Of a stretch of 64,000 bases of DNA, positions 43,183-54,222 are shown piece by piece. Both the position numbers and the translations under genes were made by a program. Every line of letters starts with the position of its first letter. Within the stretch, counting starts at the first letter, position 1. This stretch comes from Prorocentrum cordatum (Eukaryota; Sar; Dinophyceae; Prorocentrales; Prorocentraceae), in contig CAUYUJ010000159.1 of assembly GCA_963575745.1 (NCBI GenBank), positions 543,152-607,151 of the forward strand. The letters run 5' to 3'. Below the pieces are notes generated by a model. It was given only the letters and a program-made list of their open reading frames with translations, had not been told where the DNA came from and made no database searches.

Positions 43183-43367
43183 CAGTGGAGGCCAGTCCAC
43201 AAGAAACCTTCCACAAGAAACACAACCCTGAGACCCCAGGGCGCCCCTTGATTTGTGATATAGGAACGTCACGCTTTCCATCGCAAAACCGTCGAAACCC
43301 AAGAAACCCAGGGCACCCTGGAGGCAAGCGGGGTGTTTCTTGCCTTAGGCCTCCACTGTATTCCCAT
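43168..43367. repeat. dispersed repeat H, copy 2
   Basis: Aligns with 20410-20600 over about 190 bp (GGAACGTCACGCTTTCCATC, CGAAACCCAAGAAACCC, CCTGGAGGCAAGCGGG). Directly continuous with repeat L, so L and H may be parts of one element. Confidence 0.85.
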
Positions 43368-43559
43368 TCCCCGAACAATGCTTGCACTCAGGGCTCTCGC
43401 TCCGCTCCAAAAGAAAGTGGGCTCGTGCGCGGCCCTGGCGGCCCCGTCGTTCCCGTCCGTCGACCCGTGCCAGTGCTCCACACACACAGCCCGTGTGCGG
43501 GGCCCTGGCTGCCCTGTTGCACGTCCGTCGCCGCCGCCCCGCTGCATATCCCCCCCCCG

Positions 43560-44060
43560 TCGCATCTCCATCGCATCGCACTGCAGTCGCATCGACACTG
43601 CAATCGCACTGCACTGCAATCGCATCGCATCGCATCATACTCGCATGGTACTGCATCGCGCTGCGATGCAATGCTTGCGTTGCAGTGTTCTGCAACCCCA
43701 TTGCATTACAATCGCATTCCATTGCATTGCAATCGCAGTGCATTGCATGGCAGTGCGTTCGCATTGCATTGCGCTGCTGTGGTTGCATTGCTTCGCATTG
43801 TTTTGCACAGGTTGGCATTGCATTCGAATTGATTTGCATGGCTTTGCATTGCTCTGCGTTGCTCAGCATTGCTCTGCATTGCCTTGCATCGCATTGGGTA
43901 TCGAGTTGCAACGGTTTGCAATGTCATGTGTTGTCTTACTTTGCTTGCATCGTATCGAATCAGTGTGTGTGTGTGTGTGTGCTGGCTGGAGTTGCTTCGC
44001 ATGGCGCTGCCTTGCTTTGCATTGCGATGCATTGCTTTGAATTGCGTTACGCTATGCTGC
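43560..44060. repeat. (TTGCA/CGCAT)n pentanucleotide tract
   Basis: GCATCGCATC and TTGCATTGCA repeats with many variants, plus (GT)n at 43965-43981. Cys/His/Ala-rich open frames derive from it. Confidence 0.92.
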
Positions 44061-44337
44061 ATCGATTCACATTCCAAAACAACTATGGTCTCTCTGCCCC
44101 CCGCTATTGACCTGCACCCCTCCCGCAGGACATTGCAAATCCTACCTGCCCTTTGGGGTGTGAGTGGTTTAGGGCGCTTGTTATTCTAACCTCAATGTTC
44201 TCTTTCGGGAAGGGTTTACTAATGCCCTTCCTTAGTATACCCCGCCCCCCACCCGACTGTGGGCCAACCCAGAACATGCCCCCCCCCACCTCCCCTGTAA
44301 ACAGAGAATACAGGATGCTCGTTGTCTCCAAATATTG

Positions 44338-44530
44338 AGCATGCGCGCGCGCCCCGCGACCACTTTGCATTGGTTTTTGACAAGGACGGCGGGGATGCTG
44401 TCATATCGCTCGCCGCGCGCAGGCCAGCCATCCCTGTCAAAAACATGATCGACCCACGAACCCGGAAAGGAATATAGAAATGTAAGGCATGGCAACTGTT
44501 CAAAGACACTTGATTGGGCGACGGGCAAAT
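44338..44530 (+). repeat. macrosatellite modules E and F
   Basis: E: CCCCGCGACCACTTTGCATT, GGTTTTTGACA, GACGGCGGGGATGCTGTCAT. F: ACATGATCGACCCACGAACC, CGGAAAGGAAT, ATTGGGCGACGGGCAAATGC. Same order at 50430-50640. Confidence 0.88.
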
Positions 44531-45690
44531 GCAATGCAGAATGTATCGATCTTAATGTACTGTGCCAAGGGCTGTGCTGTGCTGCACCGTGCTGAACTGC
44601 GATGTTCCATACCGCGATTGTGCTCTACATAGCGTCGTGGATCGAGTCTTCCTTAACATCCGAGTCCTGACCGAATTGATCTGGATCTTAAGCTCGAGCT
44701 GACTGAGCAGATGGTAGCTGCCCCAGAACCAATCGACAGAGGGGACATGCCAGGAGGACGCGCCGCGGAACGTCCCAAGGGACACGCCAAGCGACGTGCC
44801 AGGGAACGTGCCATGGGCACGCACCGCGGGACGTGCCAAGCGGACGCGCTACGGAACGTGCCAATGGACGTGCCGCGGGACGTGCCAGGGGGCGCGCCAC
44901 GCGACGTGCCAGGGGGACTCGCCAAGGGACGCCCCACGGAACGTGCCAAGTTGCAATGCTGAGTGTATCGATCTTGATGTACCATGCCGAAATCTGTGCT
45001 GTGCTGCGCCGTGCTGAACTGCGATGTGCCATGCCGCGATTGTGCTCTAGATAGCGTTGTGGATCGAGTCCTCTTTGCATCCGAGTCCTGACCGAACTGA
45101 TCTGGATCTTAAGCTCGAGCTGCCTGAACACATAGTAGCTGCCCCAGAACTAATCGACAGGGGGACATGCCAGGAGGACGCGCCGCGGAACATCCCAAAG
45201 GACACGCCAAGCGACGTGCCAGGGGACGTGCCATGGGCACGCACCGCGGGACGTGCCAAGCGGACGCGCTACGGAACGTGCCAATGGACGTGCCGCGGGA
45301 CGTGCCAGGGGGCGCGCCACGCGACGTGCCAGGGGGACTCGCCAAGGGACGCCCCACGGAACGTGCCAAATTGCAATGCTGAGTGTATCGATCTTGATGT
45401 ACCATGCCGAAATCTGTGCTGTGCTGCGCCGTGCTGAACTGCGATGTGCCATGCCGCGATTGTGCTCTAGATAGCGTTGTGGATCGAGTCCTCTTTGCAT
45501 CCGAGTCCTGACCGAACTGATCTGGATCTTAAGCTCGAGCTGCCTGAACACATAGTAGCTGCCCCAGAACTAATCGACAGGGGGACATGCCAGGAGGACG
45601 CGCCGCGGAACGTCCCAAGGGACGCGCCAAGCGACGTGCCAGGGGACGTGCCATGGGCACGCACCGCGGGACGTGCCAAGGGAAGCTGCC
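44530..45690 (+). repeat. macrosatellite module C, units of exactly 420 bp
   Basis: TGTATCGATCTT landmarks at 44543, 44964 and 45384 give 420-bp spacing. The second and third units are nearly identical. Each has about 180 bp of non-repetitive sequence (CTGATCTGGATCTTAAGCTC) then 12-bp GGGACGTGCCAA units. The third is cut short at the start of the 73-bp array. Arg/Pro-rich frames are artefacts. Confidence 0.93.
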
Positions 45691-45715
45691 TGAACACATA
45701 GTAGCTGCCCTCGGC

Positions 45716-46345
45716 GGGGTCAGGGTCCAAAAACACAGGGGATTTGCAACATTTCTGGAATTCGATGCCACCCCTCACGCAGATCCGCGGGGTCAGGGTC
45801 CAAAAACACAGGGGCCACCCCTCACGCAGATCCGCGGGGTCAGGGTCCAAAAACCCATGGGATTTGCCACATTTCTGGAATTCGGTGCCACCCCTCACGC
45901 AGATCCGCGGGGTCAGGGTACAAAAACACATGGGATTTGCCACATTTCTGAAATTCGGTACAAAAACACATGGGATTTGCCACATTTCTAAAATTCGGTG
46001 CCACCCCTCACGCAGATCCGCGGGGTCAGGGTCCAAACACACAAGGGATTTGCTACATTTTTGAAAATCGATGCCAAGACTCACGCAGATCCGCGGGGTC
46101 AGGGTCCAAAAACACATGGGATTTGCCACATTTCTGGAATTCGGTGCCACCCTCACGCAGATCCGCGGGGTCAGGGTCCAAAAACACATGAGATTTGCCA
46201 CATTTCTGGAATTCGGTGCCACCCCTCACCCAGATCCGCGGGGTCAGGGTCCAAAAACACAGGGGATTTGCCACTTTTCTGGAATTCGATGCCACCCCTC
46301 ACGCAGATCCGCGGGGTCAGGGTCCAAACACACAGGGGATTTGTG
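45716..46345. repeat. 73-bp tandem array, nine copies
   Basis: GGGGTCAGGG occurs at 45716, 45789, 45836, 45909, 46022, 46095, 46167, 46240 and 46313. Spacing is 73 (or 72) except a 47-bp deletion copy and a 113-bp copy with a partial internal duplication. Frames of 100-250 codons on either strand are repeat translations. Confidence 0.96.
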
Positions 46346-46599
46346 GCATTTCCGAACTTATGCAACTTCAAGAATCCAAAACTCCGTTCCCAGCGCCGTT
46401 CTGGAGGCCGCGGTACCTCGTTATTTATCGAGCGAACGCGTTTACCTAGTTTTTTATCGTTTAAAGTCGATGTCGGAAAAAAGGGGACTTCACCTGTGAA
46501 ATATCGAGGTTTCCTTAAAGGCGGTAAAAATTCCAAGAGCACGATCTGCGTGAGGGGTAACGAAAAATGGCCTTCGTCCTCACAATTTTAATTCGCCGG

Positions 46600-46700
46600 C
46601 CCCCTTCGACCTCGTAATTTATCGCGCAAGAAATTCGCCGGCCCCCTTCAAGTAAAAACCGGTCGGTAAACCATCTAAAAGAGAACCCTGGGCCTACGCC
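46600..46700 (+). repeat. macrosatellite module D
   Basis: AATTCGCCGGCCCCCTTC twice, AAAACCGGTCGGTAAAC, CTAAAAGAGAACCCTGGGCC. Confidence 0.85.
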
Positions 46701-46714
46701 CTTTCTGGGAAAAA

Positions 46715-47375
46715 CAAGTGTTTCGCTCGAGACATCCTGCCAAAATTCTACGAAATCCGGACAAAAGAAGCGGATTAGTCAAGACTTCCTCAAGATTCCT
46801 GCGCGCGGGACGCGGCCCGCGCGAGACATCCTTGGAATTCTTGCGAGCGGGACACGAAAACAAACATTTCGCCTGAGACATCCTCTGAATTCTGGCCCCC
46901 CACGAAGCCCCCGCTCGAGACATCCTCAAATTTTGCAAAACCAGCGTATCGCTCGAGACATCCTCAACAAATTATGAACAACAAGCGTTTCGCTCGAGAC
47001 ATCCTGTCAAAATTCTAAGAAATCCGGACAAAACAAGCGAACTAGTCGAGACATCCTCGAAATTCGTGCGCGCGGGACGCGGCCCGCGCGAGACATCCTT
47101 GGAATTCCTGCGAGCGGGACACGGAAACAAGCATTTCGCTTGAGACATCCTCTGAATTCTGGCCCCCCACGAAGCCCCCGCTCGAGACATCCTCAAATTT
47201 TGCAAAACCAGTGTTTCGCTCGAGACATCCTCGAGCAATTATAAACAACAAGCGTTTCGCTCGAGACATCCTGCCATAATTCTAAGACATCCGCACAAAA
47301 CAAGCGAATTAGTCGAGACGTCCTCGAAATTCCTGCGCGCGGGACGCGGCACGCGCGAGACATCCTCGGAATTCT
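46715..47375 (+). repeat. macrosatellite module B, two long sub-units
   Basis: TTTCGCTCGAGACATCC recurs about every 40-60 bp with four or five spacer types in a fixed order. The order repeats at about 46720-46975 and 46975-47270, giving a higher-order period near 255 bp. Confidence 0.93.
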
Positions 47376-47574
47376 TTACGCTTCGCGTATCCCCACCAGC
47401 CCATCTCACAGCAGCAACTCTCGCGAAGCATGCCGACAGTCGTGTTTTTCAGGCGTGTGTCCGCTGGGCCCCGCATATCTCCCCTGTTCCTCCTTCCTCC
47501 CGCCTCCTTGTACATCCTCCTTGTGGGGGGAGCGGGAGAAGGACGAGGCGAAGGAGGAGGGAGAGAAAGCGCTC

Positions 47575-47990
47575 CTCGTGGTTTGAGTCGTTTGGGGTTT
47601 CTCGTCCTGGTCTGAGTCGTTCGGGCCCTTCTTCCTGGTGTGAGTCGTTCGGGCTCTTCGTGGTGTGAGTCGTTCGGGCTCTTCGTCCTGGTGTGAGTCG
47701 TTCGGGCTTCTCGTGGTGTGAGTTGTTCGGGCCCCTCGTCCTGGTGTGAGTCGTTCGGGCCCCTCCTCCTGGTGTGACTCGTTCGGGCTCCTCGTGGTGT
47801 GAGTCGTTCGGGGCCCGCGTCGTGGTGTGAGTCCTTCGGGCTCCTCGTGGTGTGAGTCGTTCGGGCGCCTCGTCCTGGTGTGAGTCGTTCGGGCCCCTCC
47901 TTGTGGTGTGAGTCGTTCGGGCTCTTCGTGGTGTGAGTCGTTCGGGCCCCTCGTCCTGGTGTGAGTCGTTCGGGCTCCTCGTGGGGCCTC
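47575..47990. repeat. GTGTGAGTCGTTCGGGC minisatellite
   Basis: About fifteen copies of GGTGTGAGTCGTTCGGGC with CCTCGTCCT or TCCTCGT linkers (units 24-33 bp). The long minus-strand frame 47406-48341 is a translation of this and the next array. Confidence 0.92.
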
Positions 47991-48225
47991 TTGGGAGCCT
48001 CTTGGGGGCCTCTTGGGGCCTCTTGGGCGCCTCTTGGGAGCCTCTTGGGGGCCTCTTGGGAGCCTCTTGGGGGCTCTGGGGGCCTCGTGGGAGCCTCTTG
48101 GGGGCCTGTTGGGAGCCTCTGGGGGCCTCTTGGGGGCCTCTTGGGAGCCTCTTGGAGGCCTCTTGGGAGCCTCCTGGGGGCATCTTGGGGCCTCTTGGGA
48201 GCTTCTTGCGACCTCCTCAGAAGCG
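47985..48225. repeat. GCCTCTTGGGGG 12-bp minisatellite
   Basis: About twenty units of CCTCTTGGG(G/A)G, the reverse complement of the CCAAGAGG family at 41946. Confidence 0.93.
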
Positions 48226-48370
48226 CAAATGAGCGCTACCCCCTGAGAAAGACAACATGAGCCCAAAACCTTCGTAAAATCAATGATTTTGAGAACAAGG
48301 AAGAGGAGCGCTGCCCCCTCAGAAGGCCAAAATGGGGCCAAACCGTAGTAAAATCAATGATTTTGGCTTC
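48226..48370. repeat. two tandem units with AAAATCAATGATTTT palindrome
   Basis: The 15-nt near-palindrome lies at 48276-48290 and 48350-48364 (74 bp apart), each after a GAGCGCT(A/G)CCCCCT...GCC(C/A)AAA segment. Confidence 0.8.
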
Positions 48371-48606
48371 ACAGAAGAGGAGAGGGTTTTTTCTCTATCC
48401 CCCCGACGGGGCCAGAATCCTCGTGAGGGTCGTCGTTTTTTGGCCCTCCCAGGAGTCGAAAAAGACCCCCCTGACCACCCGCGGGGCTCCCTCTCCAGGC
48501 CCAGGGGGAGGGGGTAGGGGGAGGGGTAAACCCCTCCCCGAAGGGGAAGAAGGGGGGTTGAGGACAGAGAGAGCTCCCTAAACCACTCACGCCCAAAGGG
48601 CTGGTG
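48371..48606. other. no gene supported
   Basis: Unique GC-rich linker with G-runs (48505-48535). Confidence 0.4.
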
Positions 48607-48921
48607 GGATTCCTGCGCGCGGGGCGCTTTTCCGCGTCGCGGTCGGGGCTCCAGACTCCCCGTTATTTGTCGAGGATTCTGTGAAAAACGCTCCGTACTT
48701 TTTTTTACGAGGGAAAACGGGGGTCTGCGGACCTCGTTTTTTTATTGAGGATCCGAGATGGGGGGCGCATTTTCCTCGAGCGGGCACGCACGGAACGCAC
48801 TTTTTCGAAAACAATCAGCACTTTACTTCGCTATTTACGTAGAATAATTTCGCCGGCCCTCTTCAAGTCAAAACCGGGGGTAAACCCACTAAAAGAGAAC
48901 CCTGGGCCGGCGCCCTTTCCA
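48607..48921 (+). repeat. macrosatellite module D, extended copy
   Basis: GGATTCCTGCGCGCGGGGCG, GTCGCGGTCGGGGCTCCAG, GAGGATTCTGTGAAAAACGC and AATTTCGCCGGCCC match 52657-52980 and 57546-57866. Confidence 0.9.
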
Positions 48922-48923
48922 GG

Positions 48924-49648
48924 ACATGATCGACCCACGAACCCGGAAAGGAATGTAGAACTGTAACACATGGCAGCGTTTTCAAAGACACCTGATTGGG
49001 TGACGGGCAAATGCAATACTGAAGGTATCGATCTTGAGGTACCCTGCCGAGGGCTGTGCTGTGCTGCGCCGTGCTGAATTGCGATGTGCCATGGCGCGAC
49101 TGTGCTCTATAGCCTCGTGGATCGAGTCCTCCTTTGCATCCGAGTCCTGACCGAACTGATCTGGATCTTAAGCTCGAGCTGCCTGAACACATAGTAGCTG
49201 CCCCAGAGCTAATGGACAGGGGAACATGCCAGGAGGACGCGCCGCGAAACGTCCCAAGGGATGCGCCAGGCGACGTGCCAGGGGACGTGCCATGGGGTCG
49301 CACCGCGGGACGTGCCAAGGGGACGCGCTACGGAACGTGCCAATGGATGTGCCACGGGATGTGCCAGGGGACGCGCGACGCGACGTGCCAGGGGGACTCG
49401 CCAAAGGACGCCCCACGGAACGTGCCAAGGAACGTGCCAAGTTGCAATGCTGAGTGCATCGACCTTGATGTACCGTGCCGAAATCAGTGCTGTGCTGCGC
49501 CGTGCTGAATTGCGATGTGCCATGGCGCGATTGTGCTCTATAGCCTCGTGGATCGAGTCCTCCTTTGCATCCGAGTCCTGACCGAACTGATCTGGATCTT
49601 AAGCTCGAGCTGCCTGAACACATAGTAGCTGCCCCAGAGCTAATGGAC
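48924..49648 (+). repeat. segmental duplication 1, copy 1 (partner 54223-54947)
   Basis: 725 bp nearly identical to the partner at an offset of 5299 bp, spanning module F and a module C unit. Very few substitutions are visible (for example TTGAGGTACC versus TTGATGTACC). Confidence 0.92.
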
Positions 49649-49775
49649 AGGGGAACATGCCAGGAGGACGCGACGCAGAACGTCTCAAGGGACGCGCCAA
49701 GCGACGTGCCAAGGGACGTGCCATGGGGACGCATCGCGGGACCTGCCAAGGGGACGCGCTACGGAACGTGCTGGG
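49012..49775 (+). repeat. macrosatellite module C (434-bp unit plus partial)
   Basis: GGTATCGATCTT at 49025 and TGCATCGACCTT at 49457; GGGACGTGCCA 12-bp units in each. Confidence 0.9.
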
Positions 49776-50285
49776 GACAAGCGTTTCGCTCGAGACATCC
49801 TGTCAAAATCATCTGAATTCCTACGCGCGGGACGCTGCACGCGCGAGACATCCTCGGAATTCCTGCGAGCGGGACGTGAAAACAAGCATTTCGCCTGAGA
49901 CATCCTTTGAATTCTGGCCCCCCACGAGGCCACCGCTCGAGACATCCTCCAATTTTGCAAAACCAGCGTTTCGCTCGAGACATCCTCAACAAATTATGAA
50001 AAACAAGCGTTTCGCTCGAGACATCCTGTCAAAATCCCAAGAAATCCAAATACCCGCGCGCGGGACGCGGCACGCGCGAGACATCCTTGGAATTCCTGCG
50101 CGAGGGGCGCTTTTCCGTGTCGCGGTCGGCTCTGCAAAACCAGCGTGTCGCTCGAGACATCCTCAACAAATTCTGAAACCAAGCGTTTCGCTCGAGACAT
50201 CCCCAACTCTGCAAAACCAGCGTCTCGCTCGAGACATCCTCAACAAATTCTGAAAAACAAGCGTTTCGCTCGAGACATCCTCAAA
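49775..50285 (+). repeat. macrosatellite module B
   Basis: TTTCGCTCGAGACATCC spaced 40-60 bp; the junction with module C at 49775 is abrupt (ACGTGCTGGGGACAAGCG). Confidence 0.92.
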
Positions 50286-50640
50286 AATAATTTCGCCGGC
50301 CCTACTCCGTGCGTGCCCGCTCGCAAAATAATTTCGCCGGCCCAAGTCGCAGGGGGGCCGGGTGGTTAACCAACTAAAAGAGAACCCCGGGCCCACGCCC
50401 TTTCCGGGAACAAAACATGCACTTTGCCTCCATATCTAGAGCGTGCGCGAACGCCCCGCGACCACTTTGCATTGGTGTTTGACAGGAAAGGCGGGGGTGC
50501 TCTTATATTGCTCGCTGCGCGCAAGCCAGCCGTCCCTGTCAACAAACGAAACATGATCGACCCACGAACCCGGAAAGGAATCTATAAATGTAAGACATGG
50601 CAACGTTTCAAAGATACCTGATTGGGCGACGGGCAAATGC
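50286..50640 (+). repeat. macrosatellite modules D, E and F in series
   Basis: D at 50286-50405 (TTTCGCCGGCCC, CTAAAAGAGAACCCCGGGCC), E at 50435-50545 and F at 50551-50640. This locus fixes the order D-E-F. Confidence 0.9.
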
Positions 50641-52080
50641 AATGCTTAGTGTATCGATCTTGATGTACCGTGCCGAGGGCTGTGCGGTGCTGCGCCGCGC
50701 TGAACTGCGATGTGCCATGCCACGATTGTGCTCTATAGCGTTGTGGATCGAGTCCTCCTTTGCATCCGAGTCCTGACCGAACTGATCTGGATCTTAAGCT
50801 CGAGCTGCCTGAGTACATAGTCCACGTAGTAGCTGCCCCAGAGCTGATTGACAGGGGAACCTGCCAGGAGGACGCGCCGCAGAACGTCCCAAGGGACGCG
50901 CCAGGCGACGTGCCAGGGGACGTGCCATGGGGACGCACCGCGGGACGTGCCAAGGGGACGCGCTACGGAACGTGCCAATGGACGTGCCAAGGGACGCACC
51001 AAGCGAGGTGCCAGGGGACGTGCCATGGGGTCGCACCGCGGGACGTGCCAAGGGGACGCGCTACGGAACGGGCCAATGGACGTGCCACGGGACGTGCCAG
51101 GGGACGCGCCGCGCGACGTGCCAGGGGAACTCGCCACAGGACGCGCCACGGAACGTGCCAAGTTGCAATGCTGAGTTTATCGATCTTGATGTACCGTGCC
51201 GAGGGCTGTGCTGTGCTGCGCCGTGCTGAACTGCGATGTGCCACGTGACGATTGTGCTCTATAGCGTTGTGGATCGAGTCCTCCTTTGCATCCGAGTCCT
51301 GACCGAACTGATCTGGATCTTAAGCTCGAGCTGCCTGAGCACATAGTAGCTGCCCAAGAGCTAATTCACGGGGGGCATGCTAGGAAGACGCGCCGCGGAA
51401 CGTTCCAAGGGACGCGCCAGGCGAGGTGCCAGGGAACGTGCCATGGGGACGCACCGCGGGACGTGCCAAGAGGACGCGCTACGGAACGTGCCAATGGACG
51501 TGCCACGGGACGTGCCAAGGGACGCGCCGCGCGACGTGCCAGGGGGACTCGCCACAGGACGCGCCACGGAACGTGCCAAAGAACGTGCCAGGTTGCAATG
51601 CTGAGTGAGTGTATCGATCTTGATGTACCGTGCCGAGGGCTGTGCTGTGCTGCGCCGTGCTGAACTGCGATGTGCCATGCCGCGATTGTGCTCTATAGCG
51701 TTGTGGATCGAGTCCTCCTTTGCATCCGAGTCCTGACCGAACTGATCTGGATCTTAAGCTCGAGCTGCCTGAGTACATAGTCCACGTAGTAGCTGCCCCA
51801 GAGCTAATTGACAAGGAAACATGCCAGGAAGACGCGCCGCGGAACGTTCCAAGGGACGCGCCAGGCGACGTGCCAGGGGACGTGCCACGGGGACGCACCG
51901 CGGGACGTGCCAAGGGGACGCGCTACAGAACGTGCTGGGGATAAGCGTCGTGTTGGTGGCCTGGACACGTAACATGCCAGGAGGACGCGCCGCGAAACGT
52001 CCCCAGGGACGCGCCAGGCGACGTGCCAAGGGACGTGCCATGGGGTCGCACCGTAGGCCGTGCCAAGGGGACGCGCTACG
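50641..52080 (+). repeat. macrosatellite module C, three units plus remnant
   Basis: TATCGATCTTGATGTACCGT at 50651, 51178 and 51612. The first unit is longer because part of the 12-bp minisatellite is duplicated (about 50985-51080). Confidence 0.92.
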
Positions 52081-52975
52081 GGACATCCTCAAAATTCCTG
52101 CGCGCGGGACGTGGCACGCGCGAGACATCTTCCGAATTCCTGCGAGCGGGACGTGAAAACAAGCATTTCGCCTGAGACATCCTCTGAATTCTGGCCCCCC
52201 ACGAGGCCCCCGCTCGAGACATCCCCAAGTTTGCAGAAACCAGCGTTTCGCTCGAGACATCCTCAACAAATTATGAAAAACAAGCGTTTCGCTCGAGACA
52301 TCCGGTCAAAATTCTAAGAAATCCTGACAAAACAAACGAATTAGTCGAGACATCCTCGAAATTCCTGCGCGCGGGACGCGGCCCGCGCGAGACATCCTTG
52401 GAATTCCCGCGAGCGGGACACGAAAACAAGCATTTCGCCTGAGACATCCTCTGAATTCTGGCCCCCCGCTCGAGACATCTCCAAATTTTGCGGAAACCAG
52501 CGTTTCGCTCGAGACATCCTCCACAAACTATGTAAAATAAGCGTTTCGCTCGAGACATCCTGCCAAAGTTCTAAGAAATCCTGACAAAACAAGCGAATTA
52601 GTCGAGACATCCTCGAAATTCCTGCGCGCGGGACGCGGCACGCGCGAGACATCCTCGGAATTCCTGCGCGCGGGGCGCTTTTCCGAGTCGCGGTCGGGGC
52701 TCCAGACCCCGTTATTTTTCGAGGATTCTGCGAAAAACGCTCCGCACCCTCTTTTTTACGAGGGAAAGCGGGGGTCTGCGGACCCCGTTATTTATCGAGG
52801 ATCCGAGATGGGGGGCGAACTTTCCTCGAGCGGGCACGCACAAAACGCACTTTTTCTAAAAAAATCAGCACTTTACCTCGTTATTTATCGCAAATAATTT
52901 CGCCGGCGCTTGACCCGTCAGATCCGGGGGTAAACGGCTAAAAGAGAACCCTGGGCCCACGCCCTTTCCGGGAAA
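51974..52975 (+). repeat. segmental duplication 2, copy 1 (partner 56863-57864)
   Basis: About 1001 bp nearly identical at an offset of 4889 bp, spanning the end of module C, module B and module D. Only isolated changes are visible (for example at 52490 versus 57379). Confidence 0.93.
52080..52675 (+). repeat. macrosatellite module B
   Basis: Same spacer order as at 46715, ending in GGGACGCGGCACGCGCGAGA. Confidence 0.92.
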
Positions 52976-53200
52976 AAGCACATTCCTCAACACCTAGAGC
53001 GTGCGCGGGCGCCCCGCGACCACTTTGCATTAGTTTTTGACAGTGACGGCTGGGGTGCCGTCATATTGCTCGCTTCGCGCGGGCCAAGCATCCCTACCAC
53101 AAAACGAAGCAGAATGTCCGTTGTCTCCACATCTGGAACATCGCCCCGCAACCATTGTGCATAGGTTTTTGACACGGACGGCGGAGGTGCCGACATATTG
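52676..53200 (+). repeat. macrosatellite modules D and E (E twice)
   Basis: D to 52980; E at 52990-53105 and a diverged E at 53125-53200 (CCCCGCAACCATTGTGCATA). Confidence 0.88.
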
Positions 53201-53569
53201 CATAAACGTGGAGCACGTGGTCAACCTAGCGCGCCTGGCTTGCTTGGGTCTCCAGGGTGCCTGGTGCACCTGGACCCGTGTCGTCATGGCATTCGTGGCG
53301 TTCCTAAGCAAGATGCTGAGACTCCCTCGGATGTTACTTATGTGTTGGGGGCGGGTGGGAGTGAGCGAGACGGCTTACGGGCGAAGGGGGGGTCGAAGTT
53401 CCCTACCCCCCTGGGCCTGTACGGGCGGTTCCGCGCGGCGCTGGTGCGTCCAAGACCGCCTCGGCGAAAAGGCGAAACTCATCGATTTAGTCGAAGGTTT
53501 CGGGCGCATGTTGGCTTCCTGGGGGGGAGCTCTACTTGACTACCCACCCTTCGTTGACCGAACTCCTCC
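53201..53569. other. unique linker, no gene supported
   Basis: Mixed sequence; the frame at 53198-53539 has no motif. Confidence 0.4.
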
Positions 53570-53830
53570 AAGATGGGCCCCAAATGGCCCGCGAGGCTCC
53601 CAAGAAGGCCCCAAGCGGCGCCCTGGAGGCCCCAAAAGGCCCCCAACATATTCCCAAGAGACCCCCACGGGACCCCAACAGTCCACACGAAGTTCAAAGA
53701 GGCTTCCCCGAGATACCCAAGACACTGCAAGAGGCCCCCGGGACCGCCGAGAGACCCCCAAGAAGCCCCAAGAGGACTCACAGAAGCTTTCAAGGGAAAT
53801 CCGAAGAGACTCCGAAAAGGCATTCAAGAT
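53570..53830. repeat. AAGA-GGCCCC 12-bp minisatellite
   Basis: CCAAGATGGGCCCC, CCAAGAAGGCCCC, CAAGAGACCCCC at 11-14-bp spacing. Confidence 0.85.
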
Positions 53831-53849
53831 GCCTCTGGCCAATATGTGC

Positions 53850-53990
53850 GCCCTCCTCCTCGTCCTCCTCCTCCTCGTCCTTCTCCTCCTCCTCCTCCTC
53901 CTCCTCCTCCTCCTCCTCCTCCTCCTCCTCCTCCTCCTCCTCCCCCTCCTCCTCCTCCTCCTCCTCTCCCTGCCCTTCGCCATCCTCGCC
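53850..53990. repeat. (TCC)n microsatellite
   Basis: About 35 TCC triplets with a few GTC and CTT interruptions. Confidence 0.96.
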
Positions 53991-54222
53991 CCCATCCTCC
54001 TGCCCCTGCCAATTTTTGACGTTGCCCAGAAATGGATCGCGTGATCGCTGCGTCTGTGTGTGTGTGCCCCTGCACCTCCTCCTCCTCCTCCTGCCCTGCC
54101 CCTGCCCCCCCCCCCTCCTCGATCGGGCGGGGACTGCAAACTGCTCTTCTGCGTCTCGAACTGGATGTCGCCTTCATCTCGAGACTTAACGCAGCAACAT
54201 AATCGCCCGGGCAGTGAAGCAA

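Noticed and set aside
44540-45060. Module C unique part as an snRNA or tRNA gene
   Set aside because: I could not place snRNA signature sequences or a cloverleaf in it on either strand.
46715-47375. Regularly spaced TTTCGCTCGAGACATCC repeats as a CRISPR array
   Set aside because: Spacers are not unique; the same four or five recur in a fixed order, and the context is a eukaryotic satellite without cas genes.
47406-48341. 311-codon minus-strand frame with SHHEEPERLTP-like repeats
   Set aside because: It is a translation of two minisatellites (GTGTGAGTCGTTCGGGC and GCCTCTTGGGGG). A second frame over the same bases is equally open.
48326-48347. CCAAAATGG resembling part of the dinoflagellate spliced leader (reverse complement)
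   Set aside because: Only about 10 bases match and it lies in a tandem repeat; the diagnostic rest of the leader is absent.
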